Assembly (NCBI GenBank): GCA_944391025.1
Contig: CALXSC010000088.1
Span: 1-64,000, forward strand
DNA length: 64,000 bases
Reading direction: 5' to 3'
From: an uncultured Rickettsiales bacterium
Lineage (GTDB): Bacteria > Pseudomonadota > Alphaproteobacteria > Rickettsiales > UBA1997
This document shows, piece by piece, positions 1-8,427 of the stretch. The position numbers were made by a program, and so were the translations under genes. The notes beneath the pieces were generated by a model. The model made no database searches, had not been told where the DNA came from, and worked only from the letters and a program-made list of their open reading frames with translations. Each line of letters starts with the position of its first letter. The first letter of the stretch is position 1.

Positions 1-3000
1 TATTACTGATTTTTGCTGTCATAAACACGTCTTCTGCTGATGCTTTAGAATGTGTTATCGCTAATGATATGGGGGGCGCATATAGAACTGTAGTTCCAGC
101 AAATCCAGCTGGATTACGTAATGATTCAGGTTATAAACAGGATTCAAAGACTCTTGTTCAAAATGCCGATGAATTGCCTGATGAAATTTCTCCTTCTCAA
201 AGGGCTGAGTGGGTTGATTCTAAGGTATTTACTAGCGGAAGTGATGGCTTCTACTTTGAAATTGAAGGCTCATGGACGCCTTGGTATGGAAATTTTAAAG
301 TGATAACCGATAAGTACGGAAATGAAATTACAATGAGGGCAAATAAAAACAAACTTTGTGTTCTAGGAACAAAGAATCCAGAAAGTCCTGATATGGGTGT
401 TAAGGGGGAACTTGATTATGTTACTTCAGCATATGATTTACAAGAAAAAGATACTGGTTATACAAAGATATTTTTAAATCCAGAAACACAACAGCCATGC
501 TGGTTAACGGCTGGTGAGGGGCTGTATATAGCGTTTTTTGGAAAGACAGGATTTGAACTTCCTGAGGTGGCGACCCATTTAAAAACTGCAGTTGTGGCAT
601 GTGATGCGCCATATGCTACGGATAAAAATGGCGATGGCATAATAACAATTGATGAATGTTATTTGGCTAGTGATGCTAGTAAGAAAAATATGGCCTATTA
701 TAAGCCATATAGGTCTGAATATTTAATTGGTGGCATAAGATGCGATAAAGATTTTTTTCATGGCACTAATTCAAATAAAATAGGTATTAATGAATGCTAT
801 GAGGAAGTTGAAAAAAGCGATGGAACTAAAACAAAGGTTGATAGGACAATATTCACATTTGAAGCACCATATCTATACAAACAAAAAAATAAAACTATAG
901 TTAGAAGCAATGAAAGGGTTAAATTTATAATCTATGACAGATATTATAGGGATAATGTCGGTGAATATGTAATCAATATGTATAGGGGCGTTAGTGATAC
1001 AGAAGACGAAGGAATAATAAAAAAAATACTTGGAGATTTGGAGCAGGTTTTTGTTGGATCTAGAAATGCTTCAGGAAATTTGAAAATTACTGATATATAT
1101 GGAAAGGAAAAGGATCCTGTTTTAACACAGGTATATAACTATATCGTGAAAGATACTATGTTCGCCTGGGTTTGCAGGGTTTCTATAATATTATATATGA
1201 TGTTTTTAGGTCTTCAATTTGCTATGGGTAGTTTGGAATATAAGACTAAAGAGTTAATGGGAATTTTGTTGAAATTGACATTTATTCTTGGATTTACTAC
1301 GGCTACAAGTTGGCAGGTCTATGACTATTTTGTTGTTAGATTTTTCTTGGATGGATTTTCTGATATTATAGTAATGATAGCGAATATTACCCATAGGATG
1401 TTTGACCCTACTGTAGGCAATGTTGCATTGGGAGGTTCTTTGGCTAGCAAGTTCCAGTTTATAGATGACTCAATAACGTTTTTATTCTCAGAATCAATTA
1501 CAAGAAAAGTTCAGGGTTTATTCTTTGGAGTTTGGTTTGGATTTATAGTTATACCTATATTCTATATATTGGCTATATATTATATATATCAATTGGTAAA
1601 TGCTATATTCCCATATATAATTATGTTCATACAGGCAATTTTAGCTTTGGCATTAGGACCTATATTTATAAGCTTCTATCTGTTTAAAACTACAGAACAT
1701 ATGTTTAAAAACTGGTTGGCGTTTGTTGGCGCAAGGTTTGCAAATATGGCGTTTTTGTTCCTGTTTTTGTTTGTTTTTTCCGCTATAATAAAACAGCAGT
1801 TTTCAAAACTTTTGCATTTTGAAGTTTGTAAGGTTCCTCTACTACAGGCAGCCACAAATACTGATGGCGATGTTGACACTGTATTAAACTTTTTCTCATT
1901 TGGTATAAAGGTTTGGGATGCTAGATGGAATGATTCATATCCGCAGCCAGGATTTATAGGATTCTGTATAGATTTATTATTTATCGGCGTTCTAATATAT
2001 TTGTTTGGAATGATAATGAAGAAAGTTCCTAATATTATAGACAGTATGATTGATATTGGCGGAGAATCTGGCGGTGGTTTGAAGAGAGGACAAAGTGTAT
2101 TCGGTAGCAAATTGCAAACGCTGACTGAAGCTCTTGACAGTAGTATTAAAGTTCAAGGCAAATGGGATGGCAAAAAGTATGGAAGGGATACTGGTATAGT
2201 TTCTAGAGCTACTGGTGCTCTCAAAGATGGAGTTAAGGGTGTTGCAGGAAAGGCTGGCAGTGGTCTATGGGGCGTTACTGGTGGCAAAGCTATCAATGCT
2301 ATTAAAGATAAGATTGATAGTACTAATCTTATGGCTAATGCTATGCTTGACTCTAAATTGAAAGGTATGGATGCTGTAAATGAGGCAACGGAAAATTACA
2401 GAAATAAAATACTTGAAAGTGGAAGATATACTGGTTCTGAGGTTGATAAGAAGGTTAATGAGTTCAGAAATAAGATGGAAAATGAATACGTTAAAGAACC
2501 GATTAGAAAGGAAATGGAAAGAATTTCTCAGGATATGTCTAAATTAGCAGAAACTATGGCTAGCCAGGGAAAACCATTGAGTGCTGATACTATAGACAGA
2601 TTGACAAATGATAGAATGAATGATTTTATTGGAAGAGAAATGGCTATGAAACCTGATCAGATAGGCAACTATTCTAAGTATTTTGAAAATTCTTCTCTAT
2701 TAAAGAATATGAAATTTACTGCTGATAAAAGAGGTGATACAGGCAGATTATCTCAATCAGAATATCTGGGAGTTCAGAGGCAGTTTAAGCTTCAGGAAGC
2801 TATGTCTAGATTGGGCATTGCGGGTGGAAAACTTGACGAATATAATGATAACATGCTCAAGAGGCTTAACAGAGAAGAATCTCATGCTGATAGAAAACAT
2901 CATAAGAAAGATGCTAAGAAGTATGAAAGAGATCTTGACAGATTAAATGGCAAGAAAAATCTTCTTGAAGAACATGCGGCAGTTATGAAAGAACAGGAAA

Positions 3001-4412
3001 GATTGGCAAAGGCTCAATATGCTGCAGCTCTAAAAGAAAAAGCAGACCTTTTGAGGAGAGAAGAAAAATTAACGGCTGAGTTAGAAGCTAGAAGAAAACA
3101 GCAGGAAAAAGAGAATTTGGATAATGAAATTTCAAGAATGAAAAAAATATCTGAAGATGCTAAGTTGGAGCAAAGCATTAGAGACAGAGCTAGAAGACAA
3201 ATGGAAGCTTTAGAAAAGAGAAAGAATGATGAAAAGAGAGAGGCTGAGTTAAGAGAAAAATTAGCGAAAGCCCATGAGAAAGGTAGCAATGTAGAAAGGC
3301 AGACGGCTAAAATTGAATTACGTGACCTTAGAAAAGGTATGACTAGCTATGAAGACCTTGCAAAGGCTTCTGATGAGCTGAATAGAGAATTAAACGCTAG
3401 AGGAAATGTTTCTAAGGTTGATTCTGCACGTGAAGATGAAGCTATTAAGAAAGAATTAGCTAGAAAAGATTTGAGTGAAGAGAGAAGAAAACAATTAGAA
3501 TCCTTACAGAAAAAGAAGGCTGAATTGGCATCCGCTAAACCAAATGAGCTAGATATGAAGAAAAAAGAGATTGATGAGGATAGGAAGAGATTGCTGCAGA
3601 ATACTGATAAAGACAGCTTATATAACAAGGGAGCTATAGCTAGAGTTGATGATGCTGCTGAAAGATTGGCTAAGTTAAAAGAAAGAGCAGATGATGAAGT
3701 GGGCAAGAAGATAGATGACCAGTTAAAAGACATGAAAGATTTGGCTGACAAGAGAAAAGAATTAGAAGAGCTTGGTGATTCTGACCCTAGCAAGAGGGCT
3801 AGACTTGAAAAAGAAATAGATGACTTATCTCTATCAATTTCTAGTAGAAGCGATGAAATAGATGAAGCTATGGGCTTGTCTAATCATCTAAGAGATAGCA
3901 AGATTGATGACGAATCCTTGCGTTTATATCAAGAAATTATGGATATGAAGGCTGAAGATGCTGCATTGCAGAGCAGTTTGAATGATGCGGTAGAAGATGC
4001 TAAGAATATTACAACTATAAGTGATATTGGCAACAAACAGTATGAAGCTCAAGGAAGTGTTAATTTGGCGGTTGAAGGTATTGGTGAAGATTTCGGCGTT
4101 AAGGGTATTACGGGACTTGGTTTAGGTGAAGATAACGATGACCTGATTGGATTTGGCAAAGGTGCTGCCGCTGCTATTTTAGGTTCTGACTTTGAAGGTA
4201 GTTCAAGCTCTCAAGATACTGTTGATAATACGGCGGATATTTTGAACAGGACCAAATTGAGAATGGCAAAACAGCAGTATAAGATTCTTCAATTCCAGTT
4301 GGCACAGGCTGAAGCTAGTGGAGATGAAAAAGCTGCAGAAGATATTAAAGAGCAAATCAAGGAAACTCAGAAACAGGTTAGAATACTTCAAGATGATGTT
4401 GATGAAGCTTAA
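1..4412 (+). CDS. virB6: VirB6/TrbL-like type IV secretion channel protein with giant C-terminal coiled coil (5' end outside window)
   Basis: Likely the inner-membrane channel subunit of a type IV secretion system. The frame is open from base 3, and the residues before the first in-window ATG at 69 look like the end of a signal peptide (a hydrophobic stretch, then SSADA), so the gene starts upstream of the window. Numbered from the ATG at 69, residues 1-360 form a large exported Cys-containing domain. Residues about 365-660 hold several membrane segments typical of TrbL/VirB6. Residues about 760-1447 are a highly charged Lys/Glu/Arg/Asp coiled coil. VirB6 proteins with very long extensions are known in Rickettsiales, where several paralogs lie in tandem; neighbouring vir genes may lie upstream. 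An EF-hand-like loop (DKNGDGIITIDE, residues 185-196) lies in the exported domain. The family call is firm; which paralog it is cannot be told. Confidence 0.85.
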   Translation, partial: LLIFAVINTSSADALECVIANDMGGAYRTVVPANPAGLRNDSGYKQDSKTLVQNADELPDEISPSQRAEWVDSKVFTSGSDGFYFEIEGSWTPWYGNFKVITDKYGNEITMRANKNKLCVLGTKNPESPDMGVKGELDYVTSAYDLQEKDTGYTKIFLNPETQQPCWLTAGEGLYIAFFGKTGFELPEVATHLKTAVVACDAPYATDKNGDGIITIDECYLASDASKKNMAYYKPYRSEYLIGGIRCDKDFFHGTNSNKIGINECYEEVEKSDGTKTKVDRTIFTFEAPYLYKQKNKTIVRSNERVKFIIYDRYYRDNVGEYVINMYRGVSDTEDEGIIKKILGDLEQVFVGSRNASGNLKITDIYGKEKDPVLTQVYNYIVKDTMFAWVCRVSIILYMMFLGLQFAMGSLEYKTKELMGILLKLTFILGFTTATSWQVYDYFVVRFFLDGFSDIIVMIANITHRMFDPTVGNVALGGSLASKFQFIDDSITFLFSESITRKVQGLFFGVWFGFIVIPIFYILAIYYIYQLVNAIFPYIIMFIQAILALALGPIFISFYLFKTTEHMFKNWLAFVGARFANMAFLFLFLFVFSAIIKQQFSKLLHFEVCKVPLLQAATNTDGDVDTVLNFFSFGIKVWDARWNDSYPQPGFIGFCIDLLFIGVLIYLFGMIMKKVPNIIDSMIDIGGESGGGLKRGQSVFGSKLQTLTEALDSSIKVQGKWDGKKYGRDTGIVSRATGALKDGVKGVAGKAGSGLWGVTGGKAINAIKDKIDSTNLMANAMLDSKLKGMDAVNEATENYRNKILESGRYTGSEVDKKVNEFRNKMENEYVKEPIRKEMERISQDMSKLAETMASQGKPLSADTIDRLTNDRMNDFIGREMAMKPDQIGNYSKYFENSSLLKNMKFTADKRGDTGRLSQSEYLGVQRQFKLQEAMSRLGIAGGKLDEYNDNMLKRLNREESHADRKHHKKDAKKYERDLDRLNGKKNLLEEHAAVMKEQERLAKAQYAAALKEKADLLRREEKLTAELEARRKQQEKENLDNEISRMKKISEDAKLEQSIRDRARRQMEALEKRKNDEKREAELREKLAKAHEKGSNVERQTAKIELRDLRKGMTSYEDLAKASDELNRELNARGNVSKVDSAREDEAIKKELARKDLSEERRKQLESLQKKKAELASAKPNELDMKKKEIDEDRKRLLQNTDKDSLYNKGAIARVDDAAERLAKLKERADDEVGKKIDDQLKDMKDLADKRKELEELGDSDPSKRARLEKEIDDLSLSISSRSDEIDEAMGLSNHLRDSKIDDESLRLYQEIMDMKAEDAALQSSLNDAVEDAKNITTISDIGNKQYEAQGSVNLAVEGIGEDFGVKGITGLGLGEDNDDLIGFGKGAAAAILGSDFEGSSSSQDTVDNTADILNRTKLRMAKQQYKILQFQLAQAEASGDEKAAEDIKEQIKETQKQVRILQDDVDEA

Positions 4413-4442
4413 TTAATTTATATTAAATAAAAAAGGAATGAA

Positions 4443-5873
4443 ATGAAAAAACCAGAGCTGCTTGTACCAGCCGGTTCACTAAGTAGGTTGAAAACTGCAA
4501 TTCTATATGGGGCCGATGCTGTTTATTGTGGAACTCCGACGATGTCTTTAAGGGCTAAGTCTAAATTTACATTGGAGGAAGTTTTGGAGGGTATAGAATT
4601 CGCGCATTCTAGAAATAAAAAGGTTTATTTAACAGTTAATCTTTTTGCGCATAATAGCGATATACAGAAACTCCCTGAATATCTGGATGTTTTGAAAAAA
4701 ACGAAACCTGATGGTGTTATAGTGGCTGATCCTGCTGTTTTTATGTATCTAAGGCAAAATGCTCCAGAATTAAATTTGCATGTTTCTACGCAGGCTAGTG
4801 TGACATCTTGGCTTGGTGTTAAGTTTTGGGAAGACCTTGGCGCTAAGATGTGCGTTTTGGCTAGGGAGTTGAGTTTTGAAGAGATTGGAGAGATTAGATC
4901 TAAATGTCCAAATATAAAGCTAGAAACGTTTGTACATGGCGCTATGTGCATGTCATATTCTGGCAGGTGTTTGCTTTCAAACTATTTTACTGGAAGGGGA
5001 GCAAATCAGGGAAAATGCGCCCATTCATGCAGGTGGAACTATAAGGTTCATTTGAAATTAAAGGAGGATATATCTAAAGAAATCCTTCTAAATAATGATA
5101 CAAAAGAATTGTTTGATTTTTTACTTGAAGAAGAAACCAGGCCAAATGATTTTTTAGAAATTGAAGAAACAGAAAATGGTTCATATCTAATGAATTCAAA
5201 AGATTTGTGTCTATTGCCAGTTTTACCTGAATTTTTACAAATTGGGGTTGATTGTTTAAAAATTGAGGGTAGAAACAAAACACAATACTATGCCGGCATG
5301 GTTGCAAGAACCTATAGAAGGGCTATTGATGATTATTTTGAAAATCCTGAAAAATGGGATTATAATAAGTATCTTGATGAGTTGTATACTATTTCAAATA
5401 GGGGTTTTTCTCTTGCATTTGCGCATGAAAAACCTACTGATTTAGCAAGTAATTATGGTATGACGAAGTCTCTTAGTGAATATGAATTTGCTGGTTATGT
5501 TGAAAGTTGGGGAAACGACTATATAAACGTTGCTGTAAAGAATAGGATGGATGCTGGTGATGAGCTAGAATTTATTTCCCCTGTTGATGATAAAATAATT
5601 AAGCTTGTAATCCATGAATTTATAAACAGTAAAACTGACGAAGTTACTAATGTTATACATGCTGGTCAAGATCCCGTGATTAAAATTCCTTTGGAATGGT
5701 TTGATAAAATTAGAATGACTAAAGAAAAAATTATGGTAAATCTTCCGCCGCTATCTCTAATAAGGAAAAAGAAAACACTGACCGATGAAGAAATGAAGAG
5801 AATAAAAAAGGATAAAATTTCATTTAGGGAAGAAATTCTGAATGGAAATAATGAAGACTGCTGTAATAAATAA
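4443..5873 (+). CDS. trhP: Peptidase U32-family protein, TrhP/YegQ-like tRNA hydroxylation factor
   Basis: The protein belongs to the U32 family, whose TrhP (YegQ) branch is needed for hydroxylation of uridine 34 in tRNA. The N-terminus has the family barrel start (KPELLVPAGS) and an early AVYCG segment. The signature around residues 165-200 reads ETFVHGAMC, SGRCLLS, FTGRGANQGKCAHSCRW, and includes the four conserved cysteines thought to hold an iron-sulfur cluster in this family. The length of 476 aa fits TrhP rather than the shorter UbiU or UbiV. It starts 30 bases after virB6 behind an AAAAGGAATGAA ribosome site and may be transcribed with it, but no functional link is implied. The U32 assignment is sure; TrhP is favoured over RlhA on length and the motif pattern. 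Confidence 0.75.
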   Translation: MKKPELLVPAGSLSRLKTAILYGADAVYCGTPTMSLRAKSKFTLEEVLEGIEFAHSRNKKVYLTVNLFAHNSDIQKLPEYLDVLKKTKPDGVIVADPAVFMYLRQNAPELNLHVSTQASVTSWLGVKFWEDLGAKMCVLARELSFEEIGEIRSKCPNIKLETFVHGAMCMSYSGRCLLSNYFTGRGANQGKCAHSCRWNYKVHLKLKEDISKEILLNNDTKELFDFLLEEETRPNDFLEIEETENGSYLMNSKDLCLLPVLPEFLQIGVDCLKIEGRNKTQYYAGMVARTYRRAIDDYFENPEKWDYNKYLDELYTISNRGFSLAFAHEKPTDLASNYGMTKSLSEYEFAGYVESWGNDYINVAVKNRMDAGDELEFISPVDDKIIKLVIHEFINSKTDEVTNVIHAGQDPVIKIPLEWFDKIRMTKEKIMVNLPPLSLIRKKKTLTDEEMKRIKKDKISFREEILNGNNEDCCNK

Positions 5874-6174
5874 TCTACCAATTTCTATATAGTTCCCTAA
5901 TGGATATATAAGGGTTAATAGCTAAAGATGACTGACCTGATTTATTTTTGTTTTTTTATGTAAAAATAATGGGAGTATTTTCACTATTAAATTTATAGTT
6001 CCTCGAGGTAAATTCCTCGAGGTAAATATTTTTTTGAATATCTTAATTATCTAAAATTAAAAGAAATTTGCTGTTTACTGGCTTTAATTAGAGATATTTT
6101 AGTTTTAAATGTTGGTTTATCTCAATTTTTGCAATATAATAAGTTTACTTATTTAATAATTATTTTTATTTATT
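5874..6174. other. Intergenic gap with a short tandem palindrome
   Basis: No gene is visible. Two head-to-tail copies of a 14-base unit containing the palindrome CCTCGAGG lie at 5999-6026. The rest is AT-rich. A TATAAT at 6135-6140 probably serves the gene at 6175. Confidence 0.5.
6135..6140 (+). promoter_or_regulatory. Probable -10 box for the orphan at 6175
   Basis: This is a perfect TATAAT with a poor -35 (TTGGTT at 6112-6117, 17-base spacing). The ATG lies 34 bases after the box, a layout similar to the other orphan genes in the window. Confidence 0.45.
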
Positions 6175-7629
6175 ATGTATTCTGATGAATCTGTACTATC
6201 AGCAAGAGTTCTAGAACTGTATAGAAAATTGCATGCTGTAGATTATGTTGATAGATTTTTATCTAGGAGGATTTTGGATGATGTGCCAACTTTTAGTTTT
6301 CCTTCTTCTGATATTAAAAAAGTGGTTCCAAAGGTATCTGGAAGGGAACAAAAAATTATGAGAATGATTGAAATACCAGATACCGGTGGACAATATTTTT
6401 CAGGACTTACATATGCTAATCATGATATGATGCCTTTTTTATCAAGATTTTATAACTTTTTAGGCTGTCAAACCTTTAATGTTGTTATTGGTACTGAAAT
6501 AGATAAGGATGGAGATGAAGAAAGTTTCTTCTGTTTTGAAAACCTATTAAAGCCATATGAAGATCTATGCCAAATAGGTAAAGAGTTTAACGACGGCGTT
6601 GGAATGTTCTATATTTTTAATAATGAAAATCTGATGAAACAGTTTTTATATAGAAATGTTTTTGTTTCTTTAATGGGTGATAAAGATGCGCATACTCAGA
6701 ATTTATTTTTTAATGAAAGTTTATTGTTTCATATAGATTTAGAAAAGCTGGATACTTTTAGCTATGGTACAGGATTTTTCTCCGGTACTTCATGCTATGG
6801 ATTAAATAAGGTTGATTCGTCTATAACACTAGATTTTTTATTTATGAATAAAGCCGCTAGGGCAGAAACTGCTGAATTTTCAAGAATTAAAGATAGATTA
6901 AAGGAATTTCAAAATAATGCCTTTGTTGTTGTGCAAACATTGATAGCATTTAATTCAGATTTGGATATGGCTACCTTTAAAAAACAAATTAATGACAAAG
7001 TGGTAGATAGATCTATTTCTATGCAAAATAAAATGCTTTTGAAAGTAGTATATGATGTTTTAGATAAATATTGTCAAACTGTAGATTCAGCAGATTCTAA
7101 AAAAGTCGGAGACTTTATAGGGTATATTAATTCTGATTTATATCTTGATGATTTTGCGAACAATATATTGAATAATATTGAGAATAATTTTTATGATATT
7201 ACTAAAGCTATAGTAAGTTTGACTCAAAAAGATATGGATTTTTTAAAGTTTAAAGATAAAGGAGCTGTTGAGGATCTGTTTCAAGAAGAAAATAAAGCGA
7301 ATTTTGTAAAATCTGTAGAAGATAAGCGGGTGGAGATGCTATACTATGCTGCAAGGCATAATAAAATACGTAAAATATTTGGATTAGATAAGGCATATGA
7401 AGGTCAAATTCATAGAATCTTAAAAATTGATAAGCTTAAATATGCAGCGTCAACAGATCCAAAAATGAGAGGATATGAATGGCAGGTTGAATCTCCCACG
7501 AATAAGAAGGCTATAGCAGATAGTATTCCAGAGCTTGCCAAAGTTACTACAATGGTTAGATTTACTACAACGCGAGATTTGGGTGAGAGACCAGAATCAA
7601 GGGATTCATCATTAAGTAGAGATTATTAG
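6175..7629 (+). CDS. Orphan protein with kinase-like catalytic loop, candidate effector
   Basis: No full-length family is recognised. A stretch near residues 168-190 reads GDKDAHTQN then FHIDLE: an Asp (D171), an Asn five residues later (N176) and a second Asp (D188). This is the arrangement of the catalytic and metal-binding residues in HipA-like and other atypical kinases. There is no signal peptide or membrane segment, and the protein is soluble and charged. The gene stands alone with a TATAAT 34 bases upstream, no Shine-Dalgarno, and a strong terminator at 7656-7697. Single-gene transcription and an orphan sequence fit an exported effector, but no secretion signal can be identified. The kinase idea rests on one motif; a toxin-antitoxin HipA is unlikely because no HipB-like neighbour exists. 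Confidence 0.55.
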   Translation: MYSDESVLSARVLELYRKLHAVDYVDRFLSRRILDDVPTFSFPSSDIKKVVPKVSGREQKIMRMIEIPDTGGQYFSGLTYANHDMMPFLSRFYNFLGCQTFNVVIGTEIDKDGDEESFFCFENLLKPYEDLCQIGKEFNDGVGMFYIFNNENLMKQFLYRNVFVSLMGDKDAHTQNLFFNESLLFHIDLEKLDTFSYGTGFFSGTSCYGLNKVDSSITLDFLFMNKAARAETAEFSRIKDRLKEFQNNAFVVVQTLIAFNSDLDMATFKKQINDKVVDRSISMQNKMLLKVVYDVLDKYCQTVDSADSKKVGDFIGYINSDLYLDDFANNILNNIENNFYDITKAIVSLTQKDMDFLKFKDKGAVEDLFQEENKANFVKSVEDKRVEMLYYAARHNKIRKIFGLDKAYEGQIHRILKIDKLKYAASTDPKMRGYEWQVESPTNKKAIADSIPELAKVTTMVRFTTTRDLGERPESRDSSLSRDY

Positions 7630-7655
7630 GATATCTAATTTTTATCTTTCTAAAT

Positions 7656-7697
7656 AATAGAAGTAATGAATAATAAATCATTACTTCTATTTTTTTC
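7656..7697 (+). terminator. Rho-independent terminator
   Basis: A 14-base perfect stem (AATAGAAGTAATGA and its complement at 7678-7691) is followed by a T run. It ends the orphan at 6175. Confidence 0.85.
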
Positions 7698-7762
7698 TGA
7701 TTTTTAAAATATTAATATTTATTTACAACTGAAAATAGAATTAATTCTTGAAATTTAATTTT

Positions 7763-7791
7763 TTGACTATAGTATAAAATATATATATAAC
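7763..7791 (+). promoter_or_regulatory. Promoter of the hsp20-like gene
   Basis: TTGACT at 7763-7768 and TATAAC at 7786-7791, with 17-base spacing. No heat-shock sigma-32 pattern is evident. Confidence 0.5.
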
Positions 7792-7805
7792 ATCAAGGAA
7801 AAATT

Positions 7806-8351
7806 ATGCTAGATAATAAAGAAAATAAAATGACCATGCTAATAGTAATACTACTAATAGTAGTAATATGTTTAGAACTGTTTCATCTAATAAAACTTCA
7901 TGAAGTATCGGTTAATTCGCAACTAACTAATTTTGCTATCTATGGCAAAGATATTCATAGAGGTCTGAAACATGAGTCTGAAAGACTTAGAGCTGAGGCG
8001 AATAATATAAGAAATGATTTTAGAAGAAGGAATGTGCCAACAAACATTAAAAGGAATAATGCTCCGATTGTAAAAAGTAAGAGATATGATGAAAAACAAC
8101 AGGCTTTCATTCTAGAACTTATTGTGCCAAATGGTTTAAAGAAGGAAGATGTTGGACTTGAGTTGAGAAATAATGTTTTGGGCATTACCTATGCTGGCTA
8201 CCTTCAAATGAAATCTGGAGATTACCAGGCTGAAGAATTAGTTTCTGTTTATAGATTATTTGAAATACCTCAGACAAAGGCGACTATAGGCGACGTGAAA
8301 TATAATATTAATGGTGATATTTTAACTGTCATAGTTCCGATAACTAAATAA
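7806..8351 (+). CDS. Membrane-anchored Hsp20/alpha-crystallin-like protein
   Basis: A small heat-shock-type holdase domain sits behind an N-terminal membrane anchor. Residues about 10-28 form one hydrophobic helix (MLIVILLIVVICLELF). A basic, Arg-rich linker follows, then an alpha-crystallin-like domain at residues 95-181 with the PNGLKKEDVGLEL segment, a conserved LGITY strand and a final LTVIVPI strand. Soluble Hsp20 proteins lack such an anchor, so this one probably works at the inner membrane. It has an AAGGA ribosome site, its own promoter, and a shared terminator with the convergent phosphomannomutase gene. The domain call is fairly sure; the substrate and side of the membrane are unknown. 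Confidence 0.7.
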   Translation: MLDNKENKMTMLIVILLIVVICLELFHLIKLHEVSVNSQLTNFAIYGKDIHRGLKHESERLRAEANNIRNDFRRRNVPTNIKRNNAPIVKSKRYDEKQQAFILELIVPNGLKKEDVGLELRNNVLGITYAGYLQMKSGDYQAEELVSVYRLFEIPQTKATIGDVKYNINGDILTVIVPITK

Positions 8352-8372
8352 TTTAAGAGTAGCTATAAAGTA

Positions 8373-8407
8373 ATTAACCAACCCATTAATAGGCTGGTTA
8401 ATTTTTT
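8373..8407. terminator. Bidirectional terminator between convergent genes
   Basis: ATTAACCAACC pairs with GGCTGGTTAAT (one mismatch), followed by a T run. An A-rich tract on the other side allows use from the minus strand. Confidence 0.7.
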
Positions 8408-8427
8408 GTTATTTATGAATAATGGTA

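Noticed and set aside
1676-2110. 144-codon minus-strand frame inside virB6
   Set aside because: It is the complement of membrane-helix codons of a clear gene; the same holds for the other long antisense frames inside virB6, rpoD, the LRR gene and dnaG.
5999-6026. Operator made of two CCTCGAGG palindromes
   Set aside because: Only two units, about 110 bases before the -10 box; no regulator or other copy to support it.
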